DNA of 7,505 nucleotides, from assembly GCA_013214425.1 (NCBI GenBank), contig JABSPN010000142.1, forward strand, positions 1 to 7,505. Direction: 5' to 3'. A program made the position numbers and the translations under genes. Below, in pieces: positions 1 through 5,596 of the stretch (position 1 is its first letter; each line of letters starts with the position of its first letter). This DNA is from Flavobacteriaceae bacterium (lineage in GTDB: Bacteria > Bacteroidota > Bacteroidia > Flavobacteriales > Flavobacteriaceae). The notes beneath the pieces were generated by a model. The model saw nothing but the letters and a program-made list of their open reading frames with translations, was not told the origin of the DNA and made no database searches.

Positions 1-1
1 T

Positions 2-1411
2 TTGGATAAGGCATCTGTATATGATGAAAAACAAATCATCAAAAAGGGAATTGTCAGTAAGCAACAGTTGTCAAATTTAAAAGCGAACTTATACAAACAG
101 CTTTTAAAAAGTTTACGTTTAAATCCGTCTCATCAAAACATACGAGTTTATCTCAGGGAGCAATTAGATTATGCGACAATTTTATACAACAAAGGTTTGT
201 ATAAACAAGGTCTTAAAACATTGGAAAAGGCTAAACAATTAGCCATAGAAAATGAAGAGAAGAATATAGCCTACGAGATTGTTGAGTTAGAAAAAGTTAT
301 TGAAACCCAATATATAACCAGAAGCATAGAAAGTCGAGCAAATGAATTAACAATTCAAGCTAAGGAGTTAAGTCAGTTAAATATATTAACCAGTAAATTG
401 TCAAATTTATCGTTGCAATTATATGGTTTACTTCTAAAAACTGGTTATGTAAAAAGTGAAGAGGAGCATAGAGTAATTCAGGAGTATTTTGAATCTAGAA
501 TGCCGGTTTTCGATCATACTAATTTAGGGTTTAGAGAACGATTGTGGCTAAATAAATCCAATTTATGGTATAGTTTTTTGACTCAGGATTTTTTGGCGAC
601 CTATAAGTATGCGAATAAATGGGTGCGTTTGTTTGATGAATATCCGAAGATGATTTCTTTAAATCCGGTTTTCTACTTAAAAGGGAATCATTATTTGTTA
701 GAATCGTTATTCCTGATTAAACACCATACTAAGTTTAAACAAGTTTTAGACAGATTGGAACATGAGATCACTTCAGAAATTATTCCTCAGAACAGTAATA
801 CCGAGGCCTTAAGTTTCTTATATCTCTATACCAATAAATTAAACCTTCACTTTTTAGAAGGAGATTTTTCTGGCGGATTGTATCTGGTTGATGAAATAGA
901 AACCAAATTACCGAATCACATCAAACAATTAGATGGACATCATGTGATGATCTTTTACTATAAAATTGCTTGTTTGTTTTTCTGTACAGGAAACAATAAG
1001 AAGTGTATTGAATATTTAAGTCGAATTATCAATAACAAAACCTTAAAAATGCGTGAAGACCTCTTGTGTTTTTCGAGAGTATTGAGTTTGGTGGCACATT
1101 ATGAAGAAGGTATCGATTACAATTTTGAGAACCAGTTAAAGAGCACTTATAAGTATTTGTTAAAGATGAACGACTTGCAAAAAGTTCAGAAGGAAATGAT
1201 TCGCTTCCTAAGGAATTTAGGCAATGTTTATCCACATCAAATAAAAGGAGAGTTTAAACAATTACATACTCAGTTAAAACAGTATGAAGACCATCCTTAT
1301 GAAAAACGAGCATTTTTGTATTTAGATATATTATCCTGGTTGGAAAGTAAAATAGAGAATAAACCGGTTGATGTCATTATTCAGGAGAAATTTTCTGTGT
1401 TGTCCCGATAA
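2..1411 (+). CDS. Helical TPR-like protein of unknown function (5' partial)
   Basis: The frame is open from the left edge to a TAA at 1409-1411, giving 469 residues. The first codon (TTG, 2-4) is probably internal: the protein opens mid-helix with a charged stretch and has no leader, so the true start lies upstream. The sequence is rich in Leu, Lys, Glu and Tyr and looks almost wholly alpha-helical. Tandem helix pairs resemble tetratricopeptide repeats, for example around residues 50-95 (RVYLREQLDYATILYNKGLY, then GLKTLEKAKQLAIENEEKN) and 335-430. I see no signal peptide, membrane segment or catalytic motif, so it is likely a cytoplasmic scaffold or interaction protein. From memory it resembles an uncharacterised family common in Flavobacteriia of roughly 500 residues, so perhaps 40-70 N-terminal residues are missing. 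It converges on the lipoprotein gene and shares a terminator with it. No specific function can be assigned. Confidence 0.85.
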   Translation: MDKASVYDEKQIIKKGIVSKQQLSNLKANLYKQLLKSLRLNPSHQNIRVYLREQLDYATILYNKGLYKQGLKTLEKAKQLAIENEEKNIAYEIVELEKVIETQYITRSIESRANELTIQAKELSQLNILTSKLSNLSLQLYGLLLKTGYVKSEEEHRVIQEYFESRMPVFDHTNLGFRERLWLNKSNLWYSFLTQDFLATYKYANKWVRLFDEYPKMISLNPVFYLKGNHYLLESLFLIKHHTKFKQVLDRLEHEITSEIIPQNSNTEALSFLYLYTNKLNLHFLEGDFSGGLYLVDEIETKLPNHIKQLDGHHVMIFYYKIACLFFCTGNNKKCIEYLSRIINNKTLKMREDLLCFSRVLSLVAHYEEGIDYNFENQLKSTYKYLLKMNDLQKVQKEMIRFLRNLGNVYPHQIKGEFKQLHTQLKQYEDHPYEKRAFLYLDILSWLESKIENKPVDVIIQEKFSVLSR

Positions 1412-1415
1412 AAAG

Positions 1416-1441
1416 AAAAGCGCCATATAAATGACGCTTTT
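1416..1441. terminator. Bidirectional rho-independent terminator
   Basis: A seven-base stem AAAAGCG (1416-1422) pairs with CGCTTTT (1435-1441). After one C/A mismatch it continues as CAT/ATG (1424-1426 with 1431-1433) around the loop ATAA. The stem begins 5 bases after the stop codon of the TPR-like gene. Its T-run serves the + strand, and the opposite strand reads CGCTTTTCTTTTTA, giving a U-tract for the - strand lipoprotein gene that ends 41 bases away. The position between two convergent genes fits a shared terminator. The stem and tracts are seen directly; termination activity is inferred. Confidence 0.8.
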
Positions 1442-1481
1442 ATATTCCTCATAGTATTGTGGTTAATTTATGGTTGTTTTG

Positions 1482-4265
1482 CTATTGACTACAATTGCCA
1501 TCAATAAAGTCTTGAACTGTTGGGTTGTAGGCGTTATTATCAATATAAACATCACTATAAATGCCATTGGTGAACAAGTTAGTCAAGGCACATAAATCTG
1601 TTAAGTTTTGGTTTCCAATATTTGATCCCCATTGATTTGAACCAATGTTTACACTTGAACAATTAATAACATTTTCCAAGCCATCTAAACTTATCAAATT
1701 AGGGTTATTTGACATATTAATAGAATTTGATGAAGTAACCCATTCTAAACCTTGTAAATTGGTTAGGCCATCCATATTGGCAATGCCTAATGAAGTTGTA
1801 GTTGTTGGAGAAATATTGGCAACAGGGTTTAATGAAGTAATGAGTGGATTGTTGTTTAAAGATAGATAACCAGTCAAGGTGCTAATGTTTTCCAAGCCAG
1901 TTAAACTACTACAGTTAGTACTTTCTAAGTGTAAAGATCCGATACTGGTTAAATTACTTAAGTCAGTTAAAGAAGTCATAGCACTGCCTCTTACCCATAA
2001 CCTACCCGTTATTGTGTTTAGGTTGTTCAATCCGTTTAACGAGGTTAAAGCATCATTACCATCAATTGTTACTTCGCCTAAAGTTGTCAGATTGCTGAAA
2101 TTTGGCAGTGTAGCTAAACCATCACAGTTATTAATCTCAAATCTGTTAATTGATGAAACATTCTCAAAACCATTTAATGAAGTGACTAAATCACTTGTTG
2201 ATAAATTAAACCTGTCTATGGATGTGACATTACTTGAAATACTAACAGAGGTTAATGCATCACAACTAAAGATTGATATTTTATTTAGTAAATCAGAGTT
2301 AACCAATTCATTTGTATTGGTTAAGCCATCACAATAGAAAAGCCCTATTTGATTTAAGGCATTAAAATTTTGAATTCCATCTAATGAGGTTACAGCATTA
2401 CAAGTGTTCATGTAGAAATGTTCGATATTGGTTAAATTTTCAATATCACTAAGATCATTGATGTTACATCTTAACCCTAAAATTGTAAGTGTTGAAAAAT
2501 TACTAATCGGAGCAAGAGATGTTAAACTAGGAGCAACAATACTAAACTCGTTGATTTCTGTGATAGTTGTTATTGCGTCGATATTAATTAAATCACTGTC
2601 ACTAATTAAGAAGCTATCTACAGAAATGAGGCCTTGCAAACCATTTAATGAGGTTAAACCTGAACTGGATATGTTAATACAGCTAGCTTTTTCTAAATTT
2701 ACTAAAGGGGCTAAACTACTTACGAAAGCAGTTCCAAACTGATTATTAGGATCTTTAACCTCTAAACAACCGTCAATTTCCGTATAACCGTATAAACCAA
2801 AAATGTCTATTTCTTCTTGATTCGATAATATAATATCTCCGCTATATATTCCTCCTAATGTATTACCACAAGTATTGATTGTTCCTAAATCGGTTATTGC
2901 ATTAGTAATTGTTAGTGTAATTGAATCAGCTGCTTGATTAGTATTTGAATCAATAATAACAATATTATGATCTTCAGGAAGACAATAGGTATACGTGAAA
3001 TTAATAGTTCCATCAGAAATACTCACATATTCATAAACATCATCTTTCTGAACGATACAATACCCATTAGTTACAGGTTCTCCATTACAATTAAGAGCTG
3101 TTCCAATGATATTAGTTGTAGAGACGATAGATGTTAAATCAGGTAATTGAATGGTAATTGAACTATCTGAAGAGAAAGGACCGATAGTTTGTGTATGAAC
3201 GACTTGATCTGTGCAAAATGTATCGTAAACTCTTATCTCAATTTCTTCATCAGTTGGAATTAATCCACACTCCTGACCAACTTCATTAGTATATCCTGAA
3301 TAAATAATCTGTCCAGTTGAAATTCTTACGATTTCAAAAAACGAATTGCTCATAGTAAAATTATCGTTTCCAGAATTTCCCTCTAAAGTAAAACACAAAG
3401 TAACAGAATCAAAAGGTTCATCACAATTCCACCATGTAAAGTGGGTTACAGTAGCGATATAAAAAGTGCCAAATTTTTCAGCAATACCTTGTTCTTTCCA
3501 ATAGCCAGTGTTTTCATCGAAATACCACAGTGGAATATTTTGAGGTGCATTTGGGGTCGTGTTTGAAACAGGTGTTTTGATTTCAGCAGGTGAGTTTTCC
3601 GCAATATTTAATGTTTCTCCAGCAGGAGAAAATAAATTTACAGCCAACATACCATAAGTTTCCATAGAAGAAGCCGAACCATCTTCACGTTGTCCGAATA
3701 ACATGCCAGGCATTTGAGAAAATGTGTTTTCTTGATTTGGTTCAATGTAATGCAGTGAAACATCTACTTGTCCGTTATAAGGATTTCCGCTAGAATCAAT
3801 AAATTCTCCTCCAAAAGATACTTTTGCTCCTGAAGAATGTAAGACTTCAGAGGTGCTTCCTGAAGTAACACTATCGATAATATTTTTTTGTAAAAGTGTA
3901 ATCTGTATGGTGTTGTTTTGATTGGCATTTGGCACTAAAGTCCTACTTCCTGAGATATAACCTTCTTTTTGAGCTTTTATAAATGCAAAGTTTTCATAAG
4001 CTATGGCATCATTTAGGATAAAAATCCCATTGTGATCTGTAGTCGTTATAGAATTTTCTAGAGTAATCTGGACATTATCAATGGGATTTCCATTGATGTC
4101 GACAACTCTTCCAAAAAAGTTAGCGGTAATTTGTTGTCCAAAATTATCTTGAGCGAATTGATCGTCTATTACAGAAGTGTCAGGTTGGTTACTGATATAA
4201 TCATCATCTTTTTGACAAGAAATAAATAATAATGTTAGACAGAATAGGATTGTTAGTTTTTTCAT
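1482..4265 (-). CDS. Surface-exposed LRR lipoprotein with carboxypeptidase-regulatory-like domain
   Basis: A 927-residue protein. Residues 1-17 form a type II signal peptide with lipobox LFIS-C17, followed by QKDDD, which matches the Bacteroidota lipoprotein export signal and so predicts the outer-membrane outer face. Residues 48-126 resemble a CarboxypepD_reg-like Ig fold (GRVVDINGNPIDNVQITLEN, then a DHNGIF turn). Residues 145-285 form a second module with MPGMLFG, ETYGMLAVNL, IPLWYFDENTGYWKEQG and a Trp/Cys-rich THFTWWNCDEPF. Residues 380-470 look like another beta sandwich (GTALNCNGEPVTNG). A receptor-L/BspA-like leucine-rich repeat region starts near 485 and runs to about 887, ending in a cap (NAYNPTVQDFIDGNCSQ) of a kind often seen in flavobacterial LRR proteins. 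There is no type IX secretion C-terminal domain, as expected for a lipid-anchored protein. The ATG at 4265 is chosen because it directly precedes the KK-hydrophobic leader. A binding or adhesion role is plausible but the ligand is unknown. No enzymatic motif is seen. Confidence 0.9.
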   Translation of the reverse strand: MKKLTILFCLTLLFISCQKDDDYISNQPDTSVIDDQFAQDNFGQQITANFFGRVVDINGNPIDNVQITLENSITTTDHNGIFILNDAIAYENFAFIKAQKEGYISGSRTLVPNANQNNTIQITLLQKNIIDSVTSGSTSEVLHSSGAKVSFGGEFIDSSGNPYNGQVDVSLHYIEPNQENTFSQMPGMLFGQREDGSASSMETYGMLAVNLFSPAGETLNIAENSPAEIKTPVSNTTPNAPQNIPLWYFDENTGYWKEQGIAEKFGTFYIATVTHFTWWNCDEPFDSVTLCFTLEGNSGNDNFTMSNSFFEIVRISTGQIIYSGYTNEVGQECGLIPTDEEIEIRVYDTFCTDQVVHTQTIGPFSSDSSITIQLPDLTSIVSTTNIIGTALNCNGEPVTNGYCIVQKDDVYEYVSISDGTINFTYTYCLPEDHNIVIIDSNTNQAADSITLTITNAITDLGTINTCGNTLGGIYSGDIILSNQEEIDIFGLYGYTEIDGCLEVKDPNNQFGTAFVSSLAPLVNLEKASCINISSSGLTSLNGLQGLISVDSFLISDSDLINIDAITTITEINEFSIVAPSLTSLAPISNFSTLTILGLRCNINDLSDIENLTNIEHFYMNTCNAVTSLDGIQNFNALNQIGLFYCDGLTNTNELVNSDLLNKISIFSCDALTSVSISSNVTSIDRFNLSTSDLVTSLNGFENVSSINRFEINNCDGLATLPNFSNLTTLGEVTIDGNDALTSLNGLNNLNTITGRLWVRGSAMTSLTDLSNLTSIGSLHLESTNCSSLTGLENISTLTGYLSLNNNPLITSLNPVANISPTTTTSLGIANMDGLTNLQGLEWVTSSNSINMSNNPNLISLDGLENVINCSSVNIGSNQWGSNIGNQNLTDLCALTNLFTNGIYSDVYIDNNAYNPTVQDFIDGNCSQ
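1605..2657 (-). repeat. Array of about 15 irregular leucine-rich repeats inside the lipoprotein
   Basis: Residues 537-887 divide into about 15 units of mostly 22-25 residues with the pattern LTSLxGLxNLxxIxxxxIxxCDx. Clear units start at LTSLNGLQGL, VTSLDGIQNF, VTSLNGFENV, LTSLNGLNNL, MTSLTDLSNL, ITSLNPVANI, LTNLQGLEWV and LISLDGLENV. The last unit is longer (31 residues) and leads into a 40-residue cap. The units have diverged: DNA identity between them is modest, and the common core is the codons for LTSLxGLxN. Cysteine recurs at the end of several units (NTCNA, FYCDG, FSCDA, NNCDG), as in receptor-L-type repeats. This is a protein-level repeat, not a DNA satellite. Confidence 0.85.
4200..4265 (-). 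other. Lipoprotein signal peptide and surface-export signal
   Basis: The first 22 residues comprise a charged start (MKK), a hydrophobic core rich in Leu, Phe and Ile, the lipobox FIS-C with Cys17 as the lipidated residue, and then QKDDD. Work on Capnocytophaga canimorsus defined an acidic export signal right after the cysteine (QKDDE type) that sends lipoproteins to the cell surface; this sequence is nearly identical to it. Surface exposure is therefore inferred with fair confidence. Confidence 0.85.
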
Positions 4266-4276
4266 GTGAAGTTTTT

Positions 4277-4290
4277 TTGGTTTTAACCAA
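4277..4290. repeat. Short inverted repeat in the lipoprotein leader
   Basis: TTGGTT (4277-4282) and AACCAA (4285-4290) form a perfect six-base inverted repeat with a two-base centre, 12-25 bases upstream of the lipoprotein start codon. It could be an operator-like palindrome; as RNA its two-base centre would force the inner pairs open. It is short enough to arise by chance. I could not recognise a convincing - strand TAnnTTTG promoter between 4266 and 4400, so the lipoprotein promoter remains unplaced. Confidence 0.35.
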
Positions 4291-4343
4291 TAGATGTAAA
4301 AATCACAAAAAGGTTGCGTGAAAAGTAAAAAAGATTAAAAACC

Positions 4344-4375
4344 TTTGTATAATCAATTTTATATCGTTATATTTG
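4344..4375 (+). promoter_or_regulatory. Flavobacterial-type promoter for the metH operon
   Basis: TTTG at 4344-4347 and TATATTTG at 4368-4375 match the Bacteroidota sigma-A (-33 TTTG, -7 TAnnTTTG) consensus exactly, with a 20-base spacer that is within the usual range. Transcription should start near 4380-4385, about 20 bases before the riboswitch aptamer, leaving an untranslated leader of roughly 200 bases before the first metH start. The boxes are seen directly; the start site is inferred. Confidence 0.75.
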
Positions 4376-4403
4376 ATATATAAAGTTCATTCAAGTAATG
4401 TTT

Positions 4404-4502
4404 GTTATCAAGAAAGGTGGAGGGATTAGACCCTGTGAAGCCTTAGCAACCCTTTATTCTGCATAAAGAAGGTGCTAAATTCTGCCAATTTGGATAGATA
4501 AC
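4404..4502 (+). promoter_or_regulatory. SAM-I (S-box) riboswitch aptamer
   Basis: The leader contains the S-box core in order: AAGAAAGGTGGAGGGA, GAAGCCTTAGCAACC and AAGGTGCTAAATTC. P1 is GTTATC (4404-4409) with GATAAC (4497-4502). P2 is GGT (4416-4418) with GCC (4440-4442), then AGGG (4421-4424) with CCCT (4431-4434), with kink-turn-like GGA/TGA elements between. The P2 loop TTAG (4426-4429) is perfectly complementary to CTAA (4475-4478), the expected pseudoknot with J3/4. P3 is ACC/GGT plus CTTTAT (4452-4457) with ATAAAG (4463-4468). P4 is the short CCA/TGG hairpin at 4483-4496. The class binds S-adenosylmethionine and normally represses methionine biosynthesis or uptake genes when SAM is high, which fits the metH genes immediately downstream. 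Confidence 0.95.
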
Positions 4503-4579
4503 CCCCGTGTAATTTTTATTTTCACAGCCTTTTATTGATAACTGATTACTTTTTAAATGATTTAAAAAGATAATTAAGT
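4503..4579 (+). promoter_or_regulatory. Riboswitch expression platform and metH translation-initiation leader
   Basis: This 77-base stretch joins the aptamer to the first metH start. It has no GC-rich hairpin with a U-run, so transcription termination is not evident. Two elements stand out. TTGATAAC (4535-4542) is perfectly complementary over 8 bases to GTTATCAA (4404-4411), which contains the 5' strand of P1, and it repeats the GATAAC of the P1 3' strand. CTTTTTAAA (4549-4557) and TTTAAAAAG (4561-4569) form a perfect 9-base AU-rich hairpin with loop TGA, ending 10 bases before the ATG. As there is no Shine-Dalgarno sequence, control may act by hiding the A-rich initiation region. The complementarities are seen; the mechanism is inferred. 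Confidence 0.5.
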
Positions 4580-5575
4580 ATGTCTTCAATTGAAAAATTA
4601 TTAAAAGAAAGAATTTTGGTATTAGATGGAGCCATGGGAACCATGCTGCAACAATATCAATTTACAGAAGAAGATTTCCGTGGAGAACGCTTTAAAGATT
4701 TTCCGATTTCATTAAAAGGGAATAATGATTTATTATCCCTCACGCAACCCCATGCTATTAAAGAAGTTCATGAAAAGTATTTTGAAGCTGGAGCCGATAT
4801 TGTTGAAACCAATACCTTTTCAGGAACAACAATTGGTATGGCCGATTATCAAATGGAAAATTTGGTATACGAGCTAAATTATGAATCGGCTAAAATAGCA
4901 AAAGAAGTAGCGGTAGAATTTACTAAAAGAGAACCTAATAAGCCTCGTTTCGTAGCAGGATCTATAGGACCAACAAATAGAACAGCAAGTCTTTCTCCTG
5001 ATGTCAATGACCCCGGATTTAGAGCCATAACTTTTGATGAGTTGCGCATGGCCTACAAAGAACAGGTGGAAGCACTTTTGGATGGCGGAGTAGATATTCT
5101 ACTGGTGGAAACTGTTTTCGATACATTAAATGCTAAAGCAGCACTTTTTGCCATAGATGAAGTGAAAGATGAGCGAAATATTGATGTGCCAGTGATGCTT
5201 AGCGGAACCATAACAGATGCTAGTGGTAGAACACTTTCTGGACAAACTGCAGAAGCATTTTTAATTTCGGTGTCCCATTTTCCTTTATTAACTGTTGGAT
5301 TTAATTGTGCCTTGGGGGCCAACCTTTTGCAACCGCATCTGGAAGCTATAGCCAATAAAACACCTTTTGCTACATCTGCTCACCCTAATGCTGGATTGCC
5401 AAATGCTTTTGGAGAATATGATGAAACACCAGAGCAAATGGCTGACCAAATAGAGGAATATTTAAAGAAGAATTTGATCAATATTATTGGAGGTTGCTGT
5501 GGAACAACTCCAGAGCATATTCAAGAAATTGCAAAATTAGCCGCAAAATACTCGCCTAGAGCTTTTGAAGGGTAA
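4580..5575 (+). CDS. metH: Methionine synthase, homocysteine-binding subunit (MetH N-terminal module)
   Basis: A 331-residue protein equivalent to the first domain of E. coli MetH. This zinc-dependent TIM barrel activates homocysteine so that it can accept a methyl group from methylcobalamin. Visible family motifs are LDGAMGTML (residues 15-23), ETNTFSGTTIGMADYQME, GPTNRTASLSPDVNDP (from 130), ETVFDTLNAKAA, SGTITDASGRTLSGQTAEAF and AHPNAGLPNAFGEYD (267-281). The zinc ligands are present: Cys243 in GFNCALG and Cys306-Cys307 in GGCCGT, matching E. coli Cys247, 310 and 311. The protein ends right after the barrel (SPRAFEG), where E. coli MetH continues into the folate domain. It is cytoplasmic, first in its operon, under the SAM-I riboswitch, and 21 bases ahead of the gene for the remaining domains. 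The A-rich leader and the LLKERILVLDG N-terminus support the ATG at 4580. It could in principle act with other methyl donors, but the adjacent partner makes MetH function very likely. Confidence 0.95.
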   Translation: MSSIEKLLKERILVLDGAMGTMLQQYQFTEEDFRGERFKDFPISLKGNNDLLSLTQPHAIKEVHEKYFEAGADIVETNTFSGTTIGMADYQMENLVYELNYESAKIAKEVAVEFTKREPNKPRFVAGSIGPTNRTASLSPDVNDPGFRAITFDELRMAYKEQVEALLDGGVDILLVETVFDTLNAKAALFAIDEVKDERNIDVPVMLSGTITDASGRTLSGQTAEAFLISVSHFPLLTVGFNCALGANLLQPHLEAIANKTPFATSAHPNAGLPNAFGEYDETPEQMADQIEEYLKKNLINIIGGCCGTTPEHIQEIAKLAAKYSPRAFEG

Positions 5576-5596
5576 CAAGCGTAATTGATAAAAGAA

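Noticed and set aside
1029..1235. Open frame on the - strand inside the TPR-like gene.
   Set aside because: It is fully embedded antisense to a well-supported coding region, its product has no recognisable motif, and no promoter or leader is seen.
1645..2742. Three long open frames on the + strand opposite the LRR region (1645-1869, 1879-2337, 2428-2742).
   Set aside because: They lie antisense to the leucine-rich repeats and their sequence (recurring FSKP, FNEV, VKL) mirrors the repeated LTSLNGLEN codons. The repeat period keeps this frame free of stops, so they are shadows and not genes.
4309..4346. Inverted repeat AAAGGTT (4309-4315) / AACCTTT (4340-4346) between the divergent genes.
   Set aside because: It is only seven bases with a 24-base gap in very AT-rich DNA, and overlaps the promoter -33 box by chance composition. 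There is no further support for an operator.
4351..4365. CAATTTTA on the + strand as a possible - strand TAnnTTTG box for the lipoprotein gene.
   Set aside because: It matches the consensus with one mismatch in the most conserved part, and lies about 90 bases from the start without a clear -33 partner, so it was not called.
4404..4502. Alternative identity as a SAM-II or other methionine-related riboswitch.
   Set aside because: The kink-turn P2 region, the GCAACC and AAGGTGCTAA blocks and the four-helix layout with closing P1 are specific to SAM-I. SAM-II is a much shorter single pseudoknot.
5053..5355. Open frame on the - strand inside the first metH gene.
   Set aside because: It is antisense to highly conserved MetH motifs, has low-complexity Ser/Lys/Ala composition, and lacks any initiation signal.
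5573..5596. Possible nonsense mutation or sequencing error breaking a single metH gene.
   Set aside because: There are two separate in-frame TAA codons, a good new ATG with an A-rich leader, and intact domains either side. Split MetH at this boundary is also normal in Bacteroidota.
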